NCBI GenBank assembly: GCA_963662575.1
Contig: OY759723.1
Coordinates: forward strand, 3,658,001-3,722,000
From: Bin5 sp963662575
GTDB lineage: Bacteria; Chloroflexota; Anaerolineae; Caldilineales; Caldilineaceae
Direction of reading: 5' to 3'
DNA length: 64,000 nt
In this document: positions 1-8,124 of the stretch, piece after piece
Numbering within the stretch: position 1 is the first letter of the stretch
How the letters are laid out: the number at the start of each line of letters is the position of its first letter
Made by a program: the position numbers and the translations under genes
Notes under the pieces: generated by a model
The model's database searches: none
Seen by the model: only the letters and a program-made list of their open reading frames with translations
Told to the model about the DNA's origin: nothing

Positions 1-22
1 GAAACTGTGACCGGGGATACCC

Positions 23-778
23 ATGCTAATTACTGAAGAACAGCGACTGAGTTACCGTGACGACGGTTATTTCATCCTCGAGAACGTCATTCCCTCGGAG
101 CAGGTAGAGGGCCTGCTCGAAGAGTGCCAGCGCTACATCGACCGCTACGACGCGGAGATGGAGGCCAAAGGAGTGACGGTGCAGGGACTCAACCACTACA
201 AGAAACGCTATTTCATAAGCCGGATGGGCCTGGAAAGCCCGACCATCACTGACTTTCTGTTTGGTGACCTGATGGCCGACGTCTGCAGAGCTACGCTGGG
301 CGAGGACGCCTTTTTGTTTCACGAACAGTATGTCGTCAAATTCGCAGAAGTCGGGTCAAAGTTCGGCTGGCACCAGGATTCTGGCTACGTCGGCCACTAC
401 CACAGGCCCTTCCTCTCGTGTTGGTGCGCGCTGGACGATATGTCGATTGAAAACGGCACCGTTTCCGTACTGCCTTATTCAGCGATTGGCATGACGCCGG
501 ACGATCTCTACGACCACGAAATCGAAGCCAAGAGCAACGACATGATTGGCTATCAAGGCGACCATCCGGGTGTGCCTGCGCTCGTGCCCGCGGGAAGTAT
601 AGTCGTATTCAGCAGCCGTACATTCCACCGCAGCGGGCCCAATACGACATCAGGAATGCGACGCTGCTATCTGGCGCAGTATTCTGCAGAGCCTATTATG
701 AATCGCGAGGAAACGGGGCTGTGGGGACAAGCGATTCCGATTTTGAAAGACGGCCGGCTTTGCCGCCCGCAAGTGTAG
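23..778 (+). CDS. Phytanoyl-CoA dioxygenase (PhyH) family protein
   Basis: This is a 251-residue non-haem Fe(II)/2-oxoglutarate dioxygenase of the PhyH family, presumed cytosolic; the substrate cannot be read from sequence. The iron triad is visible: HxD at H117/D119 (GWHQDSGYVGH) and the distal histidine H202 in FHRSGPN, with arginines at 213/214 in the position that normally binds 2-oxoglutarate. The length is normal for the family. The ATG at 23 follows GGGGA at a good distance. It is the first of three consecutive PhyH genes ending in an MFS transporter, which suggests oxidative tailoring or catabolism of one small molecule that is then moved across the membrane. That joint role is inference; family membership is secure. 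Confidence 0.9.
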   Translation: MLITEEQRLSYRDDGYFILENVIPSEQVEGLLEECQRYIDRYDAEMEAKGVTVQGLNHYKKRYFISRMGLESPTITDFLFGDLMADVCRATLGEDAFLFHEQYVVKFAEVGSKFGWHQDSGYVGHYHRPFLSCWCALDDMSIENGTVSVLPYSAIGMTPDDLYDHEIEAKSNDMIGYQGDHPGVPALVPAGSIVVFSSRTFHRSGPNTTSGMRRCYLAQYSAEPIMNREETGLWGQAIPILKDGRLCRPQV

Positions 779-880
779 AGTAGATCGGACCTGTTTTTGA
801 GTAGGCAGGCCGAGCTTCGCTCTTTTGCAGGAGAGTGGGGGAATCTTTCACTCCTGCAGCCTGCAAGGAAGGGAACTGAA

Positions 881-2302
881 ATGAGCCTTTTGAACCATCT
901 TCTGACTGACGATCAGATGCGCCAGTTTATCTCCCACGGTTACCTGGTTCTGAAGACCGACTTTCCCAAAGAGTTTCATGAGTCGCTGAACGGCAGACTG
1001 AATGAGGTGATGGAGAAGGAAGGCAATCCCGGCAATAACATTCTGCCGCGGCTGAGTGAGTTCAACGATATTGTTCAGAGTCCTGTTGTTCGCGGCGCGT
1101 TGACGAGTGTGTTGGGAAATGACTACACGATCCACCCCCACCGTCACTGTCACTTCACCTATCCGGGGCGTAAAGTTCAGGGCTGGCACAAAGATAGCTA
1201 CTGGGGCCATCAGAAAGTACGCAACCATCACAATTGGTGGGCGATGATTTTCTACTACCCCCAGGCTGTGGATGAGGTGATGGGGCCGTCAGGCCTGTTA
1301 CCCAGTACACAATACTATACGAAACGAGCTGGTGATGAAACCGAACAGCCCGTCTACTTGAAGGGGCCCGAAGGCACATTCGGACTCATTCACTACGACC
1401 TGTGGCACAGAGGCGGCGCCAATCTCTCGGAGAAGACGCGGGCGATGGTGAAATTCCAGTTCGTGCGCATGGACGCACCTGAAGGCCCGGCATGGAACAA
1501 CCGCCAGGAAGACTGGACGCCGGTTGAAGACACGCCGGTCGATCACAACGAAATTTGGGCGCACCAGTGGCGCTGGCACAGCGGGGGAATGGACTCGCCA
1601 CTGAACGGAGACCAAAGCAGGCAGTCGGAATCGAACGGCCACAGGGTTGGTGATAGCTCGATATCGGACCTGGCAGCTGACCTGGCCTCCAGGTATGAAC
1701 CCAAAGGCGTTGACGCCGCGTATCGCTTGGCATCCTATTCCGGCGAGGCCATCCCTTCGCTTGCACAAGCCCTCGTTAGCGGAGACGCCACTACATCTCG
1801 CAATGCCGGCTACGGGCTGAGCGCGATCGGGAGGGAGTCCCAGGGCGTTTTACTGGAGGCTGTCGAGCACGAAGAGGAGCAGGCGCGCATGCACGCGGCG
1901 TTTGTTCTTGGCGAATTGGGAACGGCCGACGGCGAATGCGCCAAGGCAGTGGCAAAGGCGGTTGCAGACCCTTCGGTCCTGGTGCGCCGCTCAGCGGTCG
2001 AAGCGCTAGGGCTGATCAAAGAGCCGGCTAATGTGACTATACCGGCGCTGGAAGATGGTCTGAGGGACGCCGACGGACAGGTGCGATTCACCGCCGCGCA
2101 GTCGTTCCAGCGCCTCGGTAGCAAAGCAGTTGCTGCCGTACCGGCACTGCAAGCGGCCCTGCGCGACGAGAACCGTTATGTTCGCGCAAGTGCAGTTGAT
2201 GCACTACGCCGCGTTGGCACAAACGAAGCTCTCAATATTGCTTTGGACTATTTGAGCGCGCATCGCTGGTGCCCGACAACGACACCGGAGAATCTTTTCT
2301 GA
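881..2302 (+). CDS. PhyH dioxygenase fused to C-terminal HEAT-like repeats
   Basis: A 473-residue two-part protein. Residues about 1-200 form a PhyH dioxygenase with HxD at H103/D105 (GWHKDSYWGH), distal H176 (LWHRGGAN) and R187. After a Ser/Asn-rich linker, residues about 270-460 are helical HEAT-like (PBS-lyase type) repeats, for example the stretches ending RNAGYGLSAIG, MHAAFVLGELG, RRSAVEALGLI and VRASAVDALRRVG, each about 30 residues apart. The reading frame opens further upstream at a TTG (797), but the ATG at 881 follows AAGGAAGGG and begins the conserved fold, so it is chosen. HEAT repeats usually bind protein partners, so the fusion may tether the oxygenase to a partner or substrate carrier (inference). 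Confidence 0.87.
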   Translation: MSLLNHLLTDDQMRQFISHGYLVLKTDFPKEFHESLNGRLNEVMEKEGNPGNNILPRLSEFNDIVQSPVVRGALTSVLGNDYTIHPHRHCHFTYPGRKVQGWHKDSYWGHQKVRNHHNWWAMIFYYPQAVDEVMGPSGLLPSTQYYTKRAGDETEQPVYLKGPEGTFGLIHYDLWHRGGANLSEKTRAMVKFQFVRMDAPEGPAWNNRQEDWTPVEDTPVDHNEIWAHQWRWHSGGMDSPLNGDQSRQSESNGHRVGDSSISDLAADLASRYEPKGVDAAYRLASYSGEAIPSLAQALVSGDATTSRNAGYGLSAIGRESQGVLLEAVEHEEEQARMHAAFVLGELGTADGECAKAVAKAVADPSVLVRRSAVEALGLIKEPANVTIPALEDGLRDADGQVRFTAAQSFQRLGSKAVAAVPALQAALRDENRYVRASAVDALRRVGTNEALNIALDYLSAHRWCPTTTPENLF

Positions 2303-2304
2303 TT

Positions 2305-3228
2305 ATGCAGAAAGTCAAGGAACCGGAAGTCTCGGCCGAAGAAATATCGGTGTGCATGGAGGACCTGAACGTCGCCGAAGCTGCGGCCATCTACCTTCAG
2401 CATGGTTGTCTGGTCGTGCGCGGGCTGATGAAGCCGTATATCGCGGAGATGGCCGCGGACATTGCCGCCACTGTCCGCCAGTCTAAGGAGCTGCTAGACC
2501 AGGCAGAGAGAAGGCCGGAAGGCTGGGTTTCTCCCAACGGCTCTCTGTTTATCCCTGCGCCTGAGGGTTATGAGCGGGACAAGCAGATTATGACGGTCGG
2601 CATCAGCTACTTCACCAGCGCCGCCTTTCTGCGCGCCGCGGTTGACCCGGTTGCTCTCGACATTCTCGAGGCAGTTCTTGGTCCCAACATCGAGCTTTTC
2701 GGCAACGGCCAGTCTCTGGTTAAGGAGCCTGTTGGCGGTCATCCCAAGCATCTGCACCAGGACTCGGCCTACTTTGAACATCGATACGAAGGCCCTGTCG
2801 GCATTCTTTCCTACGTTGTGGACACTGACCTGGTCAACGGCGCTCTGCACGTGGTGCCTGGCTCGCACAAGCAAGGGCAGTTGCGGCACGTAGATACCTT
2901 CTCGCACCTGGGCCTGGATGAAGACGAATGGCCTTGGGAGGCCGCCCTGCCCATCGTTGGTCAGGCAGGGGACTCAATCTTCTTCCATGTCAAAACGATC
3001 CACGGCTCCAAGCAGAACCACTCGCACACGCCCCGCCCCGTCTTTGTCAATCGCTACCGCCGGCCAGACGATTACGCTGTAATCAGAGCAACAACGACCT
3101 CCAACCGCGCCGAAGCTGAAAAACAGGCACAGGATGCGCGCCGCGAGAACGAGCCTCAGGGACTGATGGTACGGGGATTCCGGCCTTATTCAGATGGGGA
3201 CGGGGCCGGCAGCGATGGGGCGCGGTAA
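2305..3228 (+). CDS. Phytanoyl-CoA dioxygenase (PhyH) family protein
   Basis: A third PhyH-type Fe(II)/2-oxoglutarate oxygenase, 307 residues from this start. Iron ligands are H151/D153 (HLHQDSAYFEH) and H233 (TIHGSKQNHS), with R244 as the likely 2-oxoglutarate arginine; the GALHVVPGSHK segment before the distal histidine is typical of the family. A GTG at 2269 inside the preceding gene is an alternative start, but the ATG at 2305 lies only 2 bases after the previous stop and has GGAG upstream. The 3' end overlaps the MFS gene by about 35 bases, so the four genes appear to be one transcript. The substrate is unknown. Confidence 0.88.
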   Translation: MQKVKEPEVSAEEISVCMEDLNVAEAAAIYLQHGCLVVRGLMKPYIAEMAADIAATVRQSKELLDQAERRPEGWVSPNGSLFIPAPEGYERDKQIMTVGISYFTSAAFLRAAVDPVALDILEAVLGPNIELFGNGQSLVKEPVGGHPKHLHQDSAYFEHRYEGPVGILSYVVDTDLVNGALHVVPGSHKQGQLRHVDTFSHLGLDEDEWPWEAALPIVGQAGDSIFFHVKTIHGSKQNHSHTPRPVFVNRYRRPDDYAVIRATTTSNRAEAEKQAQDARRENEPQGLMVRGFRPYSDGDGAGSDGAR

Positions 3229-4558
3229 CGACAATACAACCTGGAATTTCTCCGTAAGTCTGTGGGACATAAGCTTCATCACGCTGGGCATCAGTTTCAT
3301 TTCCAGGGAAACTGTGGTTCCGGTTCTGGTGAGCCAGCTGACCGATTCCAAACTCGTCGTCGGTCTTGTCCCGGCCATGTGGTCCCTCGGCCTCTACCTT
3401 CCCCAATTGCTGACTGCTAACTGGGCCGAGAGCATGCCCTATAAGAAGCCGTTCGTGATGGTCATCGGCTTCTTCCTCGAGCGGTTGCCTTATCTTCTGA
3501 TCGGTCTGGTTGTTCTCTCTTTTGCGGTCGAAAGACCCACAATTGCCCTTGTCGCAGTCCTGGTGGGCATCGGGTTGGCGTCATCGGGCGCAGGCCTTGG
3601 CACACCACCGTGGCTGGACATGATCGCGAAAGTCATTCCGGTCCGGCGGCGCGGCATCTGGCTCGGTCTTGGCCATGGACTCGGCCAGCTTATGGGCGTC
3701 ATCGGCGCCTTTTTCGTAGGGCGAATTCTTATCAGTCGCGCGTTCCCGGGCAACTACGCGCTCCTCTTCTTTCTCGCCTTTGGATTTGTGGTGATTTCCT
3801 GGGTGGGGCTTGCCCTCACGCGTGAGCCGGTAAGCGAGGTGACGAAGAAGGCGGTTCCCCTTTCCCGCTACCTGGGCCGCGTCTCGACGGTGTTGAAGCG
3901 CGACATAAACTACCGCCGCTACCTGATCAGCAAGTCTATGGTGAATTTGGGAGGAATGAGCGCCGGTTTCTTTGCTGTCTACGGCACGGAGATGTTTACT
4001 CTTGACGGTCGCGGCGTTGGCCTGCTGACGGCGGTACTGGTTGGAACGCAGGCCATATTCAATCCGCTGTTGGGACTGCTGGCCGACAGGGTCGGGCATA
4101 AGACGGTGTTGGCGACGGCTGCGTTCTTTGTGTTCTTAGCACCACTGAGCGCGCTCGTCGTCGGCGGCATGGGGGCGGCCCCGCCTCAGGGAGACGGCTT
4201 TGCTTCGCCCTCTGTACTGGGGTCAGTGCCGTTCGGTCTGCTTCTTACCTTCATATTCCTCGGGACTTTCCTTGCGGCAGATCACACCTCATCACTTCCC
4301 ATCATCCTGGAATTCAGCGCGCCGGAGGATCGGCCGTCATATATCGGGCTGACAAACACAGTTTTGGCGCCGATATTGATTGGCGCGCCGATTCTGGGAG
4401 GCTGGCTGGCCGGCGCGCTGGGCTTTGCCGCCATGTTCAGAGTTGCGCTGGCGGTGGGGGCCCTGGCCTTTTTCCTGATGGTATTTTGGGTAAGGGAACC
4501 GAGGTTGATGACCCCGCAACGCTTAGAGGAAGAGCAGCCTGTCAAGGTTGTTTCTTGA
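3194..4558 (+). CDS. MFS transporter
   Basis: A 454-residue integral membrane protein with about 12 hydrophobic segments and the MFS signature between helices (LADRVGHKTVLATAA in the second half, the cytoplasmic motif-A position). The start overlaps the end of the third PhyH gene by 35 bases; an in-frame ATG at 3215 is an alternative. It is a secondary transporter in the cytoplasmic membrane, and direction and substrate cannot be decided. Because it shares an overlap with the three dioxygenase genes, it probably imports their substrate or exports their product (inference). It is not obviously related to the second MFS gene in the window (8125-9417), which has an MCT/oxalate-formate style N-terminus. 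Confidence 0.85.
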   Translation: MGTGPAAMGRGNDNTTWNFSVSLWDISFITLGISFISRETVVPVLVSQLTDSKLVVGLVPAMWSLGLYLPQLLTANWAESMPYKKPFVMVIGFFLERLPYLLIGLVVLSFAVERPTIALVAVLVGIGLASSGAGLGTPPWLDMIAKVIPVRRRGIWLGLGHGLGQLMGVIGAFFVGRILISRAFPGNYALLFFLAFGFVVISWVGLALTREPVSEVTKKAVPLSRYLGRVSTVLKRDINYRRYLISKSMVNLGGMSAGFFAVYGTEMFTLDGRGVGLLTAVLVGTQAIFNPLLGLLADRVGHKTVLATAAFFVFLAPLSALVVGGMGAAPPQGDGFASPSVLGSVPFGLLLTFIFLGTFLAADHTSSLPIILEFSAPEDRPSYIGLTNTVLAPILIGAPILGGWLAGALGFAAMFRVALAVGALAFFLMVFWVREPRLMTPQRLEEEQPVKVVS

Positions 4559-4600
4559 CCGCGGCTTTTCTCCCGTTCGCTCTCCCTGGAACCAGTGAGC

Positions 4601-5596
4601 TCACTTCGATGCGCTGACTCGGTCCAGCGCCATCACGACAAGAAATCCTGCGACAGCCAGTCCAAGTGCCAGAAAGACTTCTGCCGACAAGGCGGAGGGA
4701 AGTTGGTTTCGTTGCACCGTTGGCAGGATTTCGCCGTGACGATCGATTATGGAGGCGACCGTCTCCTTCCAGGGCCATATTTTGCGCAGGCTACCGGCCA
4801 TCAGTCCGATCAAGACGGCAATGGTGGCGTCATGGTAGCGCTTGAACAGCCAGGCCAGGACCTGTGCGAAAGTAACGATGCCGACGACCGCGCCGGCGCC
4901 GACGATGGCCAGACTGACGATATCGCGCTGGTTTACGGCGGCAAGCACGAACTGGTATTTGCCCAGGAGCACGAGAATAAATGAGCCGGATATGCCAGGC
5001 AGGATCATGGCGCAGATGGCCAACATTCCGCTGAGAAACAGAAACCAGGCCGACTCCGGTGTCTGCACGGGGACTGCGCCGACCACGAAGTAGGCGCCCA
5101 CTGCGCCAACCGCTAACGCGAGGAAGAGGGTGGGGTTCCAGGCCTGGATTCGTTTGCGAACGGTAACGATTGAAGCGAACACCAAGCCAAAGAAGAAGCT
5201 CCAGATGAGGACGGGGTGGTGCTCCAGGACCCACTCCAGCCAGGAGGCGAGCGTCAGGACGGCGATCGCGATGCCGGCCAGAACTGCGACCAGAAAACGG
5301 GCGTTTACCGCCTCAAGCGCGGCGGGGACGTTGAGACGCAGAAGCGCCTGCCAAAACGGACGTCGCGCCCCTGCGCGAATGCTCATCACGAGCTCCTCAT
5401 AGATACCAAGAATGAAGGCCATGGTGCCGCCGGAGACGCCGGGGACGATGTCGGCGCATCCCATGGCAAAGCCGCGTGCGGCCAGGCCCAAGTACTGTTT
5501 CAGAGTTCGGTTGGGTGCGAAACTGGCTGGAGCATGCGCATCAGAGTGGGGAGGAGGAGTGTCCTGCCGCGGCGTGGTATGGTAATCCGCGGTCAT
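4601..5596 (-). CDS. DUF368 (PopT-type) membrane protein
   Basis: A 331-residue polytopic membrane protein with the two hallmark DUF368 segments: GCADIVPGVSGGTMAFILG near residue 45 and AMILPGISGSFILVLLGKY in the second half, an internally repeated glycine-rich motif. Some DUF368 proteins have been shown to help recycle undecaprenyl phosphate across the cytoplasmic membrane for cell-envelope synthesis; applying that role here is by family only. The ATG at 5596 follows GAGG. It is convergent with the MFS gene to its left, and about 190 bases separate it from the altronate dehydratase pair upstream, so it may be transcribed alone. The family call is secure; the function is moderately so. Confidence 0.88.
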   Translation of the reverse strand: MTADYHTTPRQDTPPPHSDAHAPASFAPNRTLKQYLGLAARGFAMGCADIVPGVSGGTMAFILGIYEELVMSIRAGARRPFWQALLRLNVPAALEAVNARFLVAVLAGIAIAVLTLASWLEWVLEHHPVLIWSFFFGLVFASIVTVRKRIQAWNPTLFLALAVGAVGAYFVVGAVPVQTPESAWFLFLSGMLAICAMILPGISGSFILVLLGKYQFVLAAVNQRDIVSLAIVGAGAVVGIVTFAQVLAWLFKRYHDATIAVLIGLMAGSLRKIWPWKETVASIIDRHGEILPTVQRNQLPSALSAEVFLALGLAVAGFLVVMALDRVSASK

Positions 5597-5790
5597 TGCA
5601 AGTCCTCAGAACAGATATCAACAAGGTCATACATTGGAATAGGTGTCTCGCTTCTGTGGATTCGCCTGCCGGTCGGTCTCGATGGCAATTCAGTCATGTT
5701 CTTCCCGGTAACGTCGGAAAGGCTGGCCAGTTGACCAGGGCCTTAGCTACGAAATCGCAGGCAATTGCGGCTGGAAGAGTGCAAGTGAAT

Positions 5791-6999
5791 CTAGACCGGA
5801 AGGCAGGCGGGACCGATCGGTTCAAAGGACTTGTAGGTCAGAACGAACTCCTGGTGGCCGAGGCTTTCGGACTTGGTTGGTGCGCCGCCGGCAACGTCCA
5901 GCACTTGCGCGAAAATCTCCTGCCCGACATCTTTCAGGGACGCACGGCCTTCCAGAATTCGGCCTGCGTCCACGTCCATGTCGCCGGCCATTTGCCGGTA
6001 GGTTTCCGGGTTGGCGCACACTTTGATCACTGGTGAGATCGCCGATCCCACCACTGAGCCCCGCCCGGTCGAAAAGAGAGTGAGGTGCGCACCGCAAGCA
6101 ATCAGCTCGGCGATTTCGGCGGTGTCGTTGATGTTGGGGAAGCCGAAGCGGGCGCCGCCGTCTGGTACTATGTCCAACAGGTACAGACCGCCCGCCGGCG
6201 GAACGTCACCGGGTTTGATCAGTCCCCGAATCGGCGAAGAGCCGCTCTTGGCATAGGCCCCCATCGACTTCTCTTCGACGGTTGTCAACCCGCCGTCGGC
6301 ATTGCCGATGGCAAAACTGCCATGGCCCATGGTTGTGTAGTAGCTGGCGGTCTTCTCCATGGTTGAGAGGATCTCCTCGCCCAGCGCCGGGGTCACTGCT
6401 CTGTCGGCCATGATCTGCTCGCAGCCGATCAGTTCGCCGCCCTCCTCAAAGATGGCGCTGGCTTCATTCTCCACCAAGAGATCGAAGCAGCGCCCAATCG
6501 CTGGGTTGGCGGTGATGCCGCTAGTGGCGTCGGAGCCGCCGCAGATCGCGCCCACGACCAGTTCGTCCACCGACATCGTCACACGCGTGGTCCTCTCTTC
6601 AAGCTCAGTCATTGTTTGCTGCAGCCATTCCTGGCCTTGGTCGACTGTCGACAGCGTTCCCCCCCTTTGCTGGATAACGAGCGTTTCGACCGGTCTACCG
6701 CTTTCGGCAACGAGCTGGGCGAGACCGCTGCGGTCAAAGCTCTCGCATCCCAATGACACCAGCAGCACGCCCCCTGTGTTGGGATGGCAGCAGAGCCGGG
6801 ACATCATGTCAAAGGCATATCGGTTGGGATAGCAACCGCTGAATCCGATCAGATGGACCCCTTTTTTGCGAAAGGGATAGACTATCTCGCGCGCCACATG
6901 GTGGGCGCACTCGACCAGATAGACGACCAGTATCGTGTTACGGATACCCTTGCGGCCATCCTGGCGCAGGAACCCTGTAAACTCGGATTTCGCAAACAT
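5791..6999 (-). CDS. Altronate dehydratase-type (UxaA family) large subunit
   Basis: A 402-residue protein matching the C-terminal catalytic domain of UxaA/GarD-type sugar-acid dehydratases (opening RQDGRKGIRNT, then GCYPNRYAFDMM, VGAICGGSDATSGI, NPAIGRCFDLL). These enzymes remove water from hexonates such as altronate or galactarate to give 2-keto-3-deoxy acids. The N-terminal SAF domain is encoded by the adjacent gene upstream on the same strand, 11 bases away, so the enzyme is split into two subunits. GAGGAG precedes the ATG by 8 bases. The exact sugar acid is not determined. Nearby MFS and Gfo/Idh/MocA genes on the same strand fit uronate or hexonate catabolism. Confidence 0.88.
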   Translation of the reverse strand: MFAKSEFTGFLRQDGRKGIRNTILVVYLVECAHHVAREIVYPFRKKGVHLIGFSGCYPNRYAFDMMSRLCCHPNTGGVLLVSLGCESFDRSGLAQLVAESGRPVETLVIQQRGGTLSTVDQGQEWLQQTMTELEERTTRVTMSVDELVVGAICGGSDATSGITANPAIGRCFDLLVENEASAIFEEGGELIGCEQIMADRAVTPALGEEILSTMEKTASYYTTMGHGSFAIGNADGGLTTVEEKSMGAYAKSGSSPIRGLIKPGDVPPAGGLYLLDIVPDGGARFGFPNINDTAEIAELIACGAHLTLFSTGRGSVVGSAISPVIKVCANPETYRQMAGDMDVDAGRILEGRASLKDVGQEIFAQVLDVAGGAPTKSESLGHQEFVLTYKSFEPIGPACLPV

Positions 7000-7010
7000 G
7001 GGCTCGCTCC

Positions 7011-7328
7011 TCAGTCAGTTGCGTCCGTCACCGAATCCAAAGTGTAGGTGGGAATGTAGTCGCTCTTTATGTTGTGCAAGTGGACATGCTCGCCAAGCCG
7101 AATGTTGCGTATGGCGGAGCCAATCGGCGCGCCGTACTTTATTATCTGTTCTCCGGAGGCGATATCGCGCGCCGCGATCTTGTGTCCCATGTCGAGCGAG
7201 GCTTCGCAGTCGATGGTCTGGTCTCCGATCTGGAGACGCGTTCCCTCGGTTAGCGGGCGCAACAGCACATATACGTTGTCCCTGTCTGCTATCTGCAGCA
7301 GCATTTCACTCTGCTGAGCACGCATCAT
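7011..7328 (-). CDS. UxaA family SAF-domain small subunit
   Basis: A 105-residue SAF-domain protein (ADRDNVYVLLRPLTEG, then GHKIAARDIASGEQIIKYGAPIG cut here as two blocks) equivalent to the N-terminal domain of altronate dehydratase. It is the partner of the large subunit 11 bases downstream. I place the start at the ATG at 7328, preceded by GGAGAAAT; an in-frame ATG at 7340 lacks a better ribosome site, and 7325 is a tandem ATG. This is the first gene of the pair. Nothing upstream on this strand is coding for about 800 bases, so the promoter should lie in the gap, but I see no strong match. Confidence 0.83.
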   Translation of the reverse strand: MMRAQQSEMLLQIADRDNVYVLLRPLTEGTRLQIGDQTIDCEASLDMGHKIAARDIASGEQIIKYGAPIGSAIRNIRLGEHVHLHNIKSDYIPTYTLDSVTDATD

Positions 7329-7691
7329 ATTTCTCCACATTCAGAAGATTCGCACAGCGCCATTTGCACTGAAAGAGGTGATGCCAGTGCGCCCATCGTT
7401 CCTCTCACGGAAGTTCCGCGAACAGCAAGCCTTGCCGGATCTCTCATTGACGGGCGTGCTATTGAATCCCGTCCTATCATAGCCGAAATGTAGCTACTAA
7501 GCCATGTGCCGGGCAGGGCAATCGCATCTCAGTTCGGATGCCACAGTTGCCGACGAAGGGCGGCCAGAGGGTGCGCGCCTCACAGTTATCTTCTTTTTTC
7601 GGCCTAGAAACCGGCCTTGAGTTGCCAAAGATGGAGAGAATAAGCGATTGCTCGTCACCATCTGCACTGTTCTCGGTTTTGTGTCCTGAGA

Positions 7692-7717
7692 AGGGCGCCC
7701 ACGAGGGGCGCCCCTAC
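7692..7717. repeat. Hairpin module with ACGAG loop and CTACC tail
   Basis: A self-complementary 8-base arm GGGCGCCC, loop ACGAG, second arm, then CTACC. The same layout (8-bp stem, ACGAG/ACAAG/ACATA loop, CTACC) occurs at 25757, 25809, 25852 and 37564 with a different stem sequence (GGGCAGGC/GCCTGCCC). The paired change argues that structure is conserved. It sits in a non-coding gap. Confidence 0.65.
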
Positions 7718-7845
7718 CAAGGTGAAAGCAGCCTCAGGTGGTAGTGTCCCAGTTTGAAGCAGTTGCCCTGAATATGCAGTGCTAGTTTTGACTGACACTT
7801 ATTACACGTTGCCATGCCGGCTAGCTCATGGAGTGTAAGGTTGGG

Positions 7846-7969
7846 GGCGGCCACTTTGCTTGAGCCGCACTGCTGGAATGAAGGCGTACGGTGGATGAGC
7901 GATGGTTTTTGAGGGGGGCGTTGCGGGGGGTGTCCCCCCGCACAAGGGAGGGCCGAAGGCCCGACCGCC
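7846..7969 (+). repeat. Dispersed structured repeat, copy A
   Basis: One of three copies (others at 40377-40502 and 47629-47757) of a roughly 125-bp element that begins near GCCACTTTG, runs through a GGATGAGCGATGGTTTT-like centre and ends in two hairpins and GACCGCC. In this copy the hairpins are GCGGGGGG-TGT-CCCCCCGC and GGGCC-GAA-GGCCC. Stems differ between copies but stay paired. All copies are in the same orientation and in intergenic DNA. Confidence 0.8.
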
Positions 7970-8022
7970 ATAAAAGGGCGCAGCCCCTGGCGGCGGCGGG
8001 GGTTTGCCGACGACAGCCCTGA

Positions 8023-8092
8023 GCCGCCTTAGCGGCGAAGGGTGCGGAGGCCCGCCTTAGCGGGCCGGAGCCGCCGGAGGGCGTCTGCGCCC
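8023..8092. repeat. Cluster of short GC hairpins with four-base loops
   Basis: Three perfect hairpins in 70 bases: GCCGC-CTTA-GCGGC (8023-8036), GGCCCGC-CTTA-GCGGGCC (8049-8066) and GGGCG-TCTG-CGCCC (8079-8092). They lie just beyond the 3' end of the MFS gene on the - strand and next to repeat copy A. They may protect or end the transcript; there is no T-tract. Confidence 0.55.
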
Positions 8093-8124
8093 GCAGGCGT
8101 ACTGCAGGGGCTAGGGATTAGGAG

